A DNA stretch of 64,000 bases from Enterococcus sp. HY326 (GCF_026157065.1 NZ_JANLGQ010000003.1:124001-188000), one strand, 5' to 3'; shown: positions 17,241 through 25,576, counted from the first letter of the stretch. Numbers and translations: made by a program. Notes: generated from the sequence alone by a model not told the origin.

Positions 17241-17975
17241 ATGGGAAATATTTTTGTGAACACAATTGTCAAAGAAGGAACTCCTTATCAAGATCAGACA
17301 GCGTTTGTTAAGGCTTTGGCAGAGTTGCCGTTGTCGCTTTCTGGAATTGAAGTGCGGCGGGAATATTTTTCAAAAATTCCCGCAGAAAAACAGCAGGAAT
17401 TTTTAGAAATTTTGGAAACCGGTAAACTAAAAAATTGGCAGCTGCGTTATTCGATTCCTGAGCCGCTTTTTGTCGCAGATGGGCTAAATCCTGATTTGTC
17501 AGAATGGCTAGCAGAAGCTGAAAGCCTAGCTGCAGTTTCAATGAAATTAAATATCGGCAGTTTAGCGGGCCTGCAAAAAGTTTCTCGAGGGCAATTGGAA
17601 AAGCTTTTGCCAAAAGAACTGACGGTTACCATTGAAAATGACCAGACTGAAGAAAACGGGAAGTTAGCCGCTGTTTTAAAAGCGCTAACAATCATTGAAG
17701 AGCAACAGCTTCCGCTGGGCTACACCTTTGATTTAGGCAATTGGGTGGTGATGGGGGAAGACCCAGAAGCAGCCTTCCAACAAGTAAAAGAAAAAATTAC
17801 AATTTTTCATTTAAAAAATATTTTTCAAGGTCAGCCGGTTTTATTAGACCAAGGGGAGCTAAATTGGCGAAAATTTTTAGCACCTGAGTGGCCGACTGGC
17901 ATTGAGTATCCCATGAGTTTAATGGAGCTGGAACAAGAATATCAAAAAGTACAGGAGGTTATTGAAAATGGGTAA
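17241..17975 (+). CDS. Sugar-phosphate isomerase/epimerase-like TIM barrel
   Basis: 244-residue protein of the AP-endonuclease-2/xylose-isomerase-like fold. Supporting stretches are LSGIEVRREYF, LTVTIENDQTEENG, YTFDLGNWVVMGEDP and ITIFHLKN, which place Glu, Asp and His at the usual metal-binding strands. The protein is shorter than typical members (270-300). GAAGGAG precedes the ATG. It is second in the operon and overlaps the kinase gene by eight bases. By analogy with UlaE and SgbU it could epimerise a keto-sugar phosphate; the true substrate is unknown. Confidence 0.7.
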   Translation: MGNIFVNTIVKEGTPYQDQTAFVKALAELPLSLSGIEVRREYFSKIPAEKQQEFLEILETGKLKNWQLRYSIPEPLFVADGLNPDLSEWLAEAESLAAVSMKLNIGSLAGLQKVSRGQLEKLLPKELTVTIENDQTEENGKLAAVLKALTIIEEQQLPLGYTFDLGNWVVMGEDPEAAFQQVKEKITIFHLKNIFQGQPVLLDQGELNWRKFLAPEWPTGIEYPMSLMELEQEYQKVQEVIENG

Positions 17976-18921
17976 AGTGCTGACAATCGGCGAGCCGATG
18001 GCGATGTTCATTGCGCAAACACCGGAGAAATTAAAACATGTAAAATCTTTTGACCGTTATGTTGCAGGAGCCGAGGTCAACGTTTCGGTGGGCTTGGTTC
18101 GCTTGGAGCATGACGTGACCTACGTGACAGAATTAGGTCAAGATCCTTTTGGCGAACATATCGTGGAATTTTTAGCGGCAGAAGATATTGATACTTCCTT
18201 GATTGAGATTAACCCTGAATATCCAACTGGTTTTCAATTGAAAAATAAGGATTCGAAAAATGATCCGGAGGTTGTTTATTTCCGTAAAGGCTCGGCCGCT
18301 TATCACATGGGAATTGAGCGGGCAGCGGAAATCGATTTTTCTGACATTGATATTTTTCATGTGACGGGGATTTTGATGGCCTTAAATGACGGGACTTACG
18401 AGTTGATGGAGGGTCTTATTCAAAAAGCGAAGGCTCAAAATACAATTATTACCTTCGATCCAAATCTGCGGCCAACCTTGTGGGGCAGTCGCGAGTTGAT
18501 GACTGAACGCATCAATCATATTGCAGAGTATGCAGATTATGTTTTACCGGGAATCGGTGAAGGCTTTATCTTAACTGGCCGGACAGAGCCGAATGAAATT
18601 GCCGATTTTTATTTAGATTTAGGAGCTAAGGCAGTCATCATTAAACTAGGTTCAAAGGGTGCCTATGCCAAATGGCGGGATTTAGCTGGTGACCACAGCC
18701 TGACGCAAGCTGGCTTTAGAGTCGAAGCTGTTGATACTGTTGGTGCAGGTGACGGCTTTGCAGTGGGGATTGTCAGCGGCCTTTTGGAAGGGCTACCGAT
18801 GAAGGAACTATTGGTTCGGGCGAACGCAATTGGAGCGATTCAGGTCAGCCATATCAGTGATAATGAAAATCTGCCAACGAGAGAGCAATTAGCTGATTTT
18901 ATTCAAAATCATCCAGAGTAA
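17968..18921 (+). CDS. kdgK: PfkB-family sugar kinase, 2-keto-3-deoxygluconate kinase-like
   Basis: 317-residue ATP-dependent kinase. It starts GKVLTIGEPMAMFIAQ, as in KdgK, has TFDPNLRPTLW in the middle and ends with the PfkB signature VDTVGAGDGFAVGIV, where Asp is the catalytic base. ACAGGAGG lies ten bases before the ATG at 17968, which overlaps the previous stop. KdgK normally makes KDPG, but no KDPG aldolase gene lies in this operon. Another 2-keto acid or keto sugar may therefore be the real substrate. Confidence 0.82.
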   Translation: MGKVLTIGEPMAMFIAQTPEKLKHVKSFDRYVAGAEVNVSVGLVRLEHDVTYVTELGQDPFGEHIVEFLAAEDIDTSLIEINPEYPTGFQLKNKDSKNDPEVVYFRKGSAAYHMGIERAAEIDFSDIDIFHVTGILMALNDGTYELMEGLIQKAKAQNTIITFDPNLRPTLWGSRELMTERINHIAEYADYVLPGIGEGFILTGRTEPNEIADFYLDLGAKAVIIKLGSKGAYAKWRDLAGDHSLTQAGFRVEAVDTVGAGDGFAVGIVSGLLEGLPMKELLVRANAIGAIQVSHISDNENLPTREQLADFIQNHPE

Positions 18922-18933
18922 AAGGAGGAAGCC

Positions 18934-19551
18934 ATGAAGATACAAGTTGCAATAGACCGTGTGCCTTTAAGTGAGGCTTGTCTGCTGGTAAATCAGCTAC
19001 AAACAGCCGACATCATCGAATTGGGAACTTCCTTAGGCAAAGACTACGGCCTACTCTCGGTGACAGAAACCAAAAAAATTGCCGGCTCGGCTAAAATTTT
19101 AGCCGACATTAAGACGATTGATGAAGGGGAATATGAATTCCGCCAATATTTTGCCGCAGGTGCTGACATTTTGACGGTAATGGGAGCGAGTGCCCCTGAA
19201 ACTTTAGAAATCTGTTACCAAGTCGCAGAAGAATTAGGCAAAGAAATGATGATTGATTTACTGGAATGCTCAGCAGAAAAAATTGCCCAGATTGCGCATT
19301 ATGAAAAGGCGATTTACAGTCTGCATTTTGCTAAAGACAGTCAAAAGCCAGTTTCAGTTGTTGAAGAAGTCCGAAATTTTCAGAGCCGCTTTCCACAGAT
19401 TAAGCGGACGGCACTAGCTGGCAGCTTAACCTTAGAAAAAGTTGCAGAATTAAAAGATAGCGGCTTAGAAATTGCAATTGTCGGCAGCAGCATTGTCAAA
19501 AGTCCGGAACCACAAAAGGAACTGGCGAAATTTAAGGAGGTTTTAAAATGA
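18934..19551 (+). CDS. Hexulose-6-phosphate synthase / keto-gulonate-6-P decarboxylase family
   Basis: 205-residue TIM barrel of the OMP-decarboxylase suprafamily. It keeps the metal and catalytic pattern: Asp8, Glu29, and the DxKxxD motif as Asp58, Lys60 and Asp63. At the position that separates subfamilies it reads H131-F-A-K134-D-S-Q. Synthases usually have HTGYDxQ and decarboxylases HRSRDAQ (from memory), so it matches neither exactly. It may be an aldolase (formaldehyde plus ribulose 5-phosphate) or a beta-keto-acid decarboxylase. AAGGAGG precedes the ATG. It is followed at once by the isomerase partner. Confidence 0.75.
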   Translation: MKIQVAIDRVPLSEACLLVNQLQTADIIELGTSLGKDYGLLSVTETKKIAGSAKILADIKTIDEGEYEFRQYFAAGADILTVMGASAPETLEICYQVAEELGKEMMIDLLECSAEKIAQIAHYEKAIYSLHFAKDSQKPVSVVEEVRNFQSRFPQIKRTALAGSLTLEKVAELKDSGLEIAIVGSSIVKSPEPQKELAKFKEVLK

Positions 19552-20090
19552 AGGATATGGAAATTATCCTCAAAGAGATTGATCAGGTAATTGCCAAGCT
19601 CAATCCAGAAGAAGTACAGGCGGCCATTGATTTACTAAATCAAAACCAGCGGATTTTTGTTTTAGGGGAAGGGCGCAGCGGGCTGCAGGGAAAAGGCTTT
19701 GCGATGCGGCTGATGCATATCGGCTTACCGGTCTATGTAATTGGCGAAACGACGACCCCTTCGGTGCAAGCCGGTGATTTACTTGTGGCAATTTCTGGTT
19801 CGGGAACGACAAGTGCAATTGTCAGTCTGACCACCAAGGCAAAGGCTCAAGGCGTCACAATTTTAGCAGTGACTAGTAAAGGCGATTCTCCGCTTGGGGA
19901 GCTCGGGGATGTAACGCTTGTGATTCCAGGAGCAACTAAAACGAAAAGCGGCCTACCTTCGATTCAATTATTGAGTAGTTTGTTTGATCAAACCTTGCAT
20001 ATCACCTTAGATTATATCTGTCTGCAGCTAAGTAAGCTGAAAAACGTCAGCAACGAAGCGGCCAATCAGCAGCATTCAAATATGGAGTAA
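19548..20090 (+). CDS. hxlB: 6-phospho-3-hexuloisomerase-like SIS protein
   Basis: 180-residue sugar isomerase domain protein. It shows the SIS pattern GEGRSGLQGKGFAMRLMHIG, ISGSGTTSAIVSLTTKAK and SKGDSPLGELGDVTLVIPG, which match HxlB/PHI. The C-terminal catalytic Glu/His helix is present (LLSSLFDQTLHITLDYICL). Its ATG overlaps the stop of the synthase homologue in ATGA. Such pairs fix or detoxify formaldehyde in other bacteria, or interconvert ribulose 5-phosphate and fructose 6-phosphate. Confidence 0.85.
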   Translation: MKDMEIILKEIDQVIAKLNPEEVQAAIDLLNQNQRIFVLGEGRSGLQGKGFAMRLMHIGLPVYVIGETTTPSVQAGDLLVAISGSGTTSAIVSLTTKAKAQGVTILAVTSKGDSPLGELGDVTLVIPGATKTKSGLPSIQLLSSLFDQTLHITLDYICLQLSKLKNVSNEAANQQHSNME

Positions 20091-20101
20091 TTGATGGATT
20101 T

Positions 20102-20160
20102 TTACGGAAAGGCCAATCACTTAAGAGCAATGTTATAAAAAGCTTGGCTCTTTTCCGTAA
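20102..20160 (+). repeat. Long hairpin between hxlB and the permease
   Basis: TTACGGAAA and GCCAA pair with TTGGC and TTTTCCGTAA across a 27-base loop. There is no T tract. It could protect the upstream mRNA or reduce downstream expression within the operon. Confidence 0.5.
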
Positions 20161-20214
20161 CAATAGTGTAAACCAAATTTCAGCAGGAATTTAAAATTAT
20201 GGAGGAGCGAGAAT

Positions 20215-21498
20215 ATGGATTTTATTATTGGAATTATTTTGTTGATTAGCTACTTTCTCTTGATTCGTTTCGCTGCAAAAGGCGGGAACCTCATGGTAGG
20301 TTTCTTCGTAATGGCAATTGTGTGGGTGTTCTTTAGTATTATCGGTGGCCAATTAACTTGGGATCAGGCGATGATTGAGGTCTGGCAGGGCGGCCCAGAA
20401 AGCTGGGGAGCAACAGCCGTTATCGTAATTTTCGGTAGCTGGTTCGGCCGTATTTTGATCGAAACTGAAATCGCTTCCAGTTTGATCAAGAAAACTGTTG
20501 AGCTGAGTGGGGAAAATCCTTTATTTACAACGATTCTTTTATGTATTGTCACCACCTTGATTTTTACTTCAACTTTTGGCGCCGGTGCAGTTGTGGCCAT
20601 CGGGATTATCGTTTTACCAATCTTAATGTCATTGGGTGTGCCAAAACCGTTAGCGGTAACCTCCTATCTGATGAGTGTCGGTAGCGGGATGTATGTCAAC
20701 ATTGTATTGTTCAAGCAGATGCAGGGGATTTTTACTGATTATGCTTATGATTGGAATTATTTAAAATTTGGTTTCACCGCTTTAGGCGTGCAAACTTTGA
20801 TGGTTATTTTAATGTTGATTTTCGGTTTACGGAAAAAGAAAACCTTCAACATGGCTTCGTCGGTTGAAGATATCGAAGAGGAAAAAGATATTCCGATTTA
20901 TGCCTTGATTACACCAGTAATTCCAGTATTATTAGCGATTGTTTTTGGCTGGCAGCCAATTCCAGCCTTTATCGTAGCGTCATTATACGCATTGGCAGTT
21001 TGTGGAAAACTGCCGAATTACAAAGAAGGAACTCGATTAATTACTAGAACCTTCTATGATGGGGTTGTCGATGTGGCCTCACTACTAGGTTTCCTATTTA
21101 TTTTACCAATGTTTAATAAGGCTTCTGGGATTGCTGCGCCGTTTTTCCAAGCGGTTTTAGGGGACTTTATTCCAAGCAGCGCGTTGATTCTCTGTATCGC
21201 CTTTGCCATTTTGATTCCGTTAGGACTTTTCCGGGGTCCATTGACAATCTTTGGTGCAGGTAGTGCAACCGTTGGTATTTTGCAAGCGATGGGTGTTTTC
21301 CCTGTCAGTTTATTATTCCCACTGATGTACATTCCAACAATTGCTATGAACTTATCGACGTGTCCGACCCAATCGTGGAATCTATGGGCTTTGAATTATT
21401 CCAAGGTTGGTGCCAAAGAGTTTATGATGACTGGCGTACCATGGGGCTGGTTAGCCGGGGCAATTAACGTGATGGTTTGTTACTTCATGTTCGCATAG
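20215..21498 (+). CDS. Anion permease, GntP/CitM-like (ion transporter superfamily)
   Basis: 427-residue carrier with eleven or twelve transmembrane helices. It resembles the gluconate and citrate-metal permeases. The first re-entrant region reads TSTFGAGAVVAIGIIVLP, and a matching region in the second half is PLGLFRGPLTIFGAGSATVG. TGGAGGAG precedes the ATG. A carboxylate substrate agrees with a KdgK-like kinase in the same operon. It is not a PTS carrier, so the substrate arrives unphosphorylated. Confidence 0.78.
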   Translation: MDFIIGIILLISYFLLIRFAAKGGNLMVGFFVMAIVWVFFSIIGGQLTWDQAMIEVWQGGPESWGATAVIVIFGSWFGRILIETEIASSLIKKTVELSGENPLFTTILLCIVTTLIFTSTFGAGAVVAIGIIVLPILMSLGVPKPLAVTSYLMSVGSGMYVNIVLFKQMQGIFTDYAYDWNYLKFGFTALGVQTLMVILMLIFGLRKKKTFNMASSVEDIEEEKDIPIYALITPVIPVLLAIVFGWQPIPAFIVASLYALAVCGKLPNYKEGTRLITRTFYDGVVDVASLLGFLFILPMFNKASGIAAPFFQAVLGDFIPSSALILCIAFAILIPLGLFRGPLTIFGAGSATVGILQAMGVFPVSLLFPLMYIPTIAMNLSTCPTQSWNLWALNYSKVGAKEFMMTGVPWGWLAGAINVMVCYFMFA

Positions 21499-21512
21499 AG
21501 AGGAGATTTTCA

Positions 21513-23639
21513 ATGAAAAGAGCAATTCGTGTCGGAATCGACGTAGGTGGCACCCATACGAAAGCTGTCGCAATTGATGGGGATACCTTTGAAATAGTTG
21601 GGATTGGTTCAGTCAAAACGACCCATGATGATGAATTGGGAGTTTCCGCTGGCGTGGTGCAGGCTTTTGAAAAATGTTTAACGCAAAATAACATCTCCCC
21701 AGACGAGGTGATGTTTATCGCCCATAGTACCACCCAGGCGACCAATGCCCTTTTAGAAGGGGACGTGGCGGTAACAGGGGTTATCGGCATGGGCAATAGC
21801 TTTTTAGCCAAGCGCCAATCTGTGATTAAAGATATTATTTTAGATGAAACCGGCAAGCGCCGGATTGAAACCCATAATAAATATATTCCTTTAAAAAAAT
21901 TCTCTAAAGATGTCGCAAAACGGACAATGGAGGAATTGCTAGGCGAAGGTGCGGAGGTTATTGTGGCTTCCAAGGCCTTTGGGGTGGACAACAAGCGGCA
22001 AGAGGAAGAAATCGCCGCTATCGGTAAAGAGATGAATGTTGAAGTTTCACAGGCTTCGGATATTAGTAAGATGTATGGTTTATCCAAACGGACTCGGACT
22101 GCGGTAATCAACGCTTCAATTTTACCAAAAATGTTTGAAACAGCAGACAGTACCGAAGACAGTGTGCGCAAAGCTGGCATCAAAGTTCCGCTGATGATTA
22201 TGCGGGGGGATGGCGGTGTTATGGACATTAATGAAATGCGCAAACGGCCGGTATTGACGATGCTTTCCGGCCCGGCAGCTTCAACAGTTGGTGCTTTGAT
22301 GTATCTAAAAGCCTCCAATGCGATTTTCTTTGAAGTTGGTGGCACTTCAACTGATATCGGCGTAATTAAAAATGGCCGCCCGATGATTGATTACTCAGTA
22401 GTTGGCGGGCATAAAACATTAATTAGTTCTCTGGATGTTCACGTTTCTGGTGTGGCCGGTGGGAGTATGGTACGGGCCGACAAGACGAGCGTTGTGGCGG
22501 TTGGGCCACGTTCAGCCCATATTGCTAAACTGCCGTATGCTGCTTTTTCAAAACCAGAGGACATTATCAATCCTAAAGTTGTCCACATTCAACCATTAGA
22601 AAATGACCCGTCAGATTATGTTGCAATTGAATCTGAGAACGGTCAGCGGTTTGCCATCACAGTAACCTGTGCTGCCAATGTCTTAAAATTGGTGAAGGAA
22701 GGGGATTATTCTTTCGGGAATTACGAAGCCAGCTACAAAGCGATGGAAGCCTTAGCTAAGGATATCGGTAAGTCAGTGGAAGAGACTGCCACTGAGATTA
22801 TGGAACGAGCTTCAGACGTGGTAATCAAAGTGATTAATTTCTTAGCTGACAAACATAAAGTTGAACGGGATCAAATTTCTCTAGTTGGCGGTGGCGGCGG
22901 AGCAACGTCATTACTGCCTTATACAGCTAAAAAAATGGGCTTAGGCTATGACATTGCCAAACACGCCGAGGTTATTTCTTCGATTGGAGTAGCTTTAGCG
23001 ATGGTTCGTGACGTGGTAGAGCGGGTAATTCCTAATCCTGCGCCACAGGACTTAGAGGATATTCGCAACGAGGCAATTCAATCAGCAACGAAATCCGGTG
23101 CTTCTCCGGAAACTATCGAAGTCCAAATGGAAATCGACTCACAGACTAATAAAGTGCGGGCAATTGCTACGGGTTCGACAGAAGTTAAAACAACTGATTT
23201 ATCAGCTAGTGTTGATGAAGCTGAGGCGAAGACATTGGTAGCTAAATCAATGCAGGTCAGTGAAGAAAAAGTTTATCTAGTGGCTGAAAATGAATATTTC
23301 TTCTGCTTTGGTACGATGAAAGGCACAAAGGATGAGCAGCAGGAATTACGGATTATTGATAAAAAAGGTTTTATCAAAATTCAACGGGGAGATGGCGAAG
23401 CAACGAAAACAACCGTTGGCGGCATTCGCAATGTCGTGGATAAATATTGGGAAGATTTAGCAGTCTATAAGAGTGACATCAAGCTAGCACCAGATATTTA
23501 TCTTTGTATTGGAGCGAAGGTTGTGGATTATACAGGGATGCTCGAGCTTTCTCAATTGCACATGGTAATGGATACTGAACTGATGCAACATGGTGGCCGG
23601 GAAGAGGTTATCGTTGTGGGCGCCCGGAATAATCTATGA
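21513..23639 (+). CDS. Hydantoinase/oxoprolinase-family ATPase (HyuA-like)
   Basis: 708-residue protein of the ATP-dependent hydantoinase/5-oxoprolinase/acetone-carboxylase family. The N-terminal actin-like nucleotide domain starts GIDVGGTHTKAVAIDGD. The centre holds MLSGPAASTVGALMY and FEVGGTSTDIGVI, and VGGGGGATSLLPYTAKK lies further on. These enzymes use ATP to open cyclic amides or to carboxylate ketones. The usual HyuB-type partner subunit is absent here. AGAGGAG supports the ATG at 21513. It overlaps the next gene by four bases. Confidence 0.85.
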   Translation: MKRAIRVGIDVGGTHTKAVAIDGDTFEIVGIGSVKTTHDDELGVSAGVVQAFEKCLTQNNISPDEVMFIAHSTTQATNALLEGDVAVTGVIGMGNSFLAKRQSVIKDIILDETGKRRIETHNKYIPLKKFSKDVAKRTMEELLGEGAEVIVASKAFGVDNKRQEEEIAAIGKEMNVEVSQASDISKMYGLSKRTRTAVINASILPKMFETADSTEDSVRKAGIKVPLMIMRGDGGVMDINEMRKRPVLTMLSGPAASTVGALMYLKASNAIFFEVGGTSTDIGVIKNGRPMIDYSVVGGHKTLISSLDVHVSGVAGGSMVRADKTSVVAVGPRSAHIAKLPYAAFSKPEDIINPKVVHIQPLENDPSDYVAIESENGQRFAITVTCAANVLKLVKEGDYSFGNYEASYKAMEALAKDIGKSVEETATEIMERASDVVIKVINFLADKHKVERDQISLVGGGGGATSLLPYTAKKMGLGYDIAKHAEVISSIGVALAMVRDVVERVIPNPAPQDLEDIRNEAIQSATKSGASPETIEVQMEIDSQTNKVRAIATGSTEVKTTDLSASVDEAEAKTLVAKSMQVSEEKVYLVAENEYFFCFGTMKGTKDEQQELRIIDKKGFIKIQRGDGEATKTTVGGIRNVVDKYWEDLAVYKSDIKLAPDIYLCIGAKVVDYTGMLELSQLHMVMDTELMQHGGREEVIVVGARNNL

Positions 23640-24277
23640 TCGGCGAGTTATGGCAAGCCTTCAAAGGCTTGCCAGAGGAAAAGCTGCAGCAATTGCAGCT
23701 GCAGGAAAGTGCCTCCTTCAAAAAAATTCCCCCTGCTGAGATTCCCGAGCTGATTGCCAAAGCTGTAGCAGATGGTAAAAATCTAGCGGCGAATGTGGAG
23801 CAAAAATTTCCCGGGTGCAGCTTGGCTGAGATTTTAAAAGCTCAGCAGGTGAAGGTTAGCTTTGCTGAACTACCAATTTCTGAAAAATTTATCTCACTGG
23901 GGGCCTTCGAGCTGCCAAACCAGATTACGATTAATCAGAGCTTTCAAACAAAAGATGCTTATTTTAAAAAGGCTGGCTTATCTGAGCTGCTTTTTGAGAA
24001 CTGGCAGCAGGTAGCAATTGCCCATGAGCTGTTTCATTTCTTTGCCGAGCCAGAGGAGCTCTTTGTTAAATCTTATCGACTGTCGCTATGGAGTCTGGGC
24101 TTTTATCAGCACCAGACGAGTGTAGGAAGTCTTGAGGAAATTGCGGCAATGGTCTTCGCCAAAGAACTTTTACAGCTAGACTATTATCCTTATCTGTTGA
24201 ATCTCTTTTTACCAGCGGCTTTTTATCCAAAGGAAGCTGAAGGGCGATTAACTAAACTATTTAAACGCATTAACTAA
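23636..24277 (+). CDS. IrrE/ImmA-like zinc peptidase-type protein
   Basis: 213-residue soluble protein. HELFH (residues 130-134) is a classical zinc-binding HExxH. It is followed 34 residues later by SLEEIAAMVFAKELL, which mimics the E-x-x-A-N-x-FA-x-x-LL helix of IrrE/ImmA metallopeptidases and supplies Glu168 as the third ligand. No helix-turn-helix is fused. Its ATG overlaps the stop of the HyuA-like gene in ATGA, so the two are likely made together. A peptidase, or an inactive chaperone-like role for its partner, are both possible. Confidence 0.6.
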   Translation: MIGELWQAFKGLPEEKLQQLQLQESASFKKIPPAEIPELIAKAVADGKNLAANVEQKFPGCSLAEILKAQQVKVSFAELPISEKFISLGAFELPNQITINQSFQTKDAYFKKAGLSELLFENWQQVAIAHELFHFFAEPEELFVKSYRLSLWSLGFYQHQTSVGSLEEIAAMVFAKELLQLDYYPYLLNLFLPAAFYPKEAEGRLTKLFKRIN

Positions 24278-24280
24278 TCT

Positions 24281-24326
24281 AAAATCCGCAAAATCGGCTG
24301 TTCTCAGCCGATTTTGCGGATTTTTT
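24281..24326. terminator. Strong bidirectional terminator
   Basis: Arms 24281-24300 and 24305-24324 pair perfectly over about 18 bases around TTCT, with A-rich and T-rich flanks. It can end both the operon from the left and the GTPase gene from the right. Confidence 0.92.
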
Positions 24327-24331
24327 ACTGT

Positions 24332-25294
24332 TTATTTATTTTTTTGAAGACGTCGCTGCTGCCGTTGTTCTTTTTGCTGTAAATAGCTGAGCTCTTTTTG
24401 CAGTTTCAGATAATTTTTTAGGACTGCATCTGGTAATTGACCAGTAGCGATGGCCTTTTTTACAGCACAATTTGGTTCTGTCAAATGCTGGCAATTTTTA
24501 AAGCGACATTGCTTTGCTAGTGCGTCGATTTCATGAAACTGCTGTTCAAAGCCTTCACTTTGCTGCGCTGCCAAACTGATTTCCCGCATACCCGGGGTAT
24601 CAATCAGCATTGCGCCATTTGCCAAAAGAAATAGCTGTCGGCTAGTTGTCGTGTGCCGCCCTCGATCATCATCGAGGCGAGTGCATTGGGTAACTTGTTT
24701 TAGTTCTCCTATTAATTGGTTTAATAAAGTTGATTTGCCAACACCAGAAGAGCCAATAAAAGCTGAGATCGAGTCTGCTTTTAAATAAGTTGAAAATTTT
24801 TCGCGGTTATCCTCTTGACTAGTGGTTAAAATCACTGGGACACCGATAAAGCGCTGGCGCAAGTCTGCTTCAATCTGAGTGATTTCTGCAGCGTTCAATA
24901 AGTCAGTTTTGGTAATGACTAAGACGGGAAAAGCGCCGCTGTCCCACACAATAGTCAGATAGCGATCTAAACGGGAAAAATTCAAATCCTGATTACCGCT
25001 GGTAGTGATAAAAACAGTTTCAATATTTGCAGCAATCCCTTGTTCATCTAAGCGGTTGCCAGCAACTTTGCGGGCTAAAAAACTTTTTCGCGGTAAGATT
25101 TCTTCGATTAAAAAAGCATCTGCGTCATAGAAACGACCACTGACATAATCGCCGACAATCGGAAAATCAGCGGGAGCAGTTAATTTTTGCCTGAGACTAC
25201 CAGAAATTCTTCCTGTAACTTGTCTTGTAGATAATAAAACTTTTGCGACATCCTGTCCTTGGAAAATCACAATACCAATGTTTTTTTCGTTCAT
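24332..25294 (-). CDS. rsgA: RsgA-type circularly permuted GTPase
   Basis: 320-residue ribosome-biogenesis GTPase that acts on the 30S subunit. An N-terminal OB fold is followed by the permuted G-motif order: TKTD (G4), GSSGVGKSTL (G1), then DTPGMRE (G3). A C-terminal zinc finger has CRFKNCQHLTEPNC. The tail is rich in Gln, Arg and Lys. AGGAGG lies seven bases upstream of the ATG. It may be a second RsgA paralogue, since lactobacilli often have two. Its location among sugar genes is unusual for the housekeeping copy. Confidence 0.88.
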   Translation of the reverse strand: MNEKNIGIVIFQGQDVAKVLLSTRQVTGRISGSLRQKLTAPADFPIVGDYVSGRFYDADAFLIEEILPRKSFLARKVAGNRLDEQGIAANIETVFITTSGNQDLNFSRLDRYLTIVWDSGAFPVLVITKTDLLNAAEITQIEADLRQRFIGVPVILTTSQEDNREKFSTYLKADSISAFIGSSGVGKSTLLNQLIGELKQVTQCTRLDDDRGRHTTTSRQLFLLANGAMLIDTPGMREISLAAQQSEGFEQQFHEIDALAKQCRFKNCQHLTEPNCAVKKAIATGQLPDAVLKNYLKLQKELSYLQQKEQRQQRRLQKNK

Positions 25295-25313
25295 AAAGCC
25301 TCCTAAAATTTGG

Positions 25314-25342
25314 GGAGGTTTACATTAAAAAGGGAAACCTCC
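25314..25342 (-). promoter_or_regulatory. Hairpin in the rsgA leader
   Basis: GGAGGTTT and AAACCTCC form a perfect eight-base stem about 20 bases ahead of the rsgA start. On the coding strand the arms resemble ribosome-binding sequence and its complement, and the true AGGAGG (25299-25304) follows directly. A role in translation control is possible. Confidence 0.4.
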
Positions 25343-25551
25343 AATTTTTATTGCCGTAAATTTACTCATGATACATTTCCCCTTTCCAAAAAAAGTTATT
25401 GGTTTTGCAAGACCAACTTAAGTATAAAGATAGTTTTAAAATAAAACAATCGTTTTGTTAACGGATACAACTTTTTTTGTTGAAAGCAGTCTAAAGAGAA
25501 TTTCGCTTGTTAATTTTGTTTCAAAGTTGTATACTAGTAAAAAGAAAAATA

Positions 25552-25560
25552 TTTACTAAA
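25552..25560. promoter_or_regulatory. Operator core in the leader of the LacI gene
   Basis: TTTACTAAA is the reverse complement of the TTTAGTAAA core found in the promoters at 10318 and 26701. It sits 16 bases before the regulator's start codon, so it could mediate autoregulation. Nine AT-rich bases can also occur by chance. Confidence 0.35.
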
Positions 25561-25576
25561 AAAGGAAGGTGAAGAG

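Noticed and set aside
18934-20090. Ribulose monophosphate pathway as evidence of methylotrophy
   Set aside because: HPS/PHI homologues occur in many non-methylotrophs, the active-site loop is atypical, and no methanol or methylamine oxidation gene is present.
21485-22345. Long open frame on the minus strand opposite the HyuA-like gene
   Set aside because: No ribosome site, odd composition (rich in Ser, Thr, Pro), and it mirrors a clear plus-strand coding gene.
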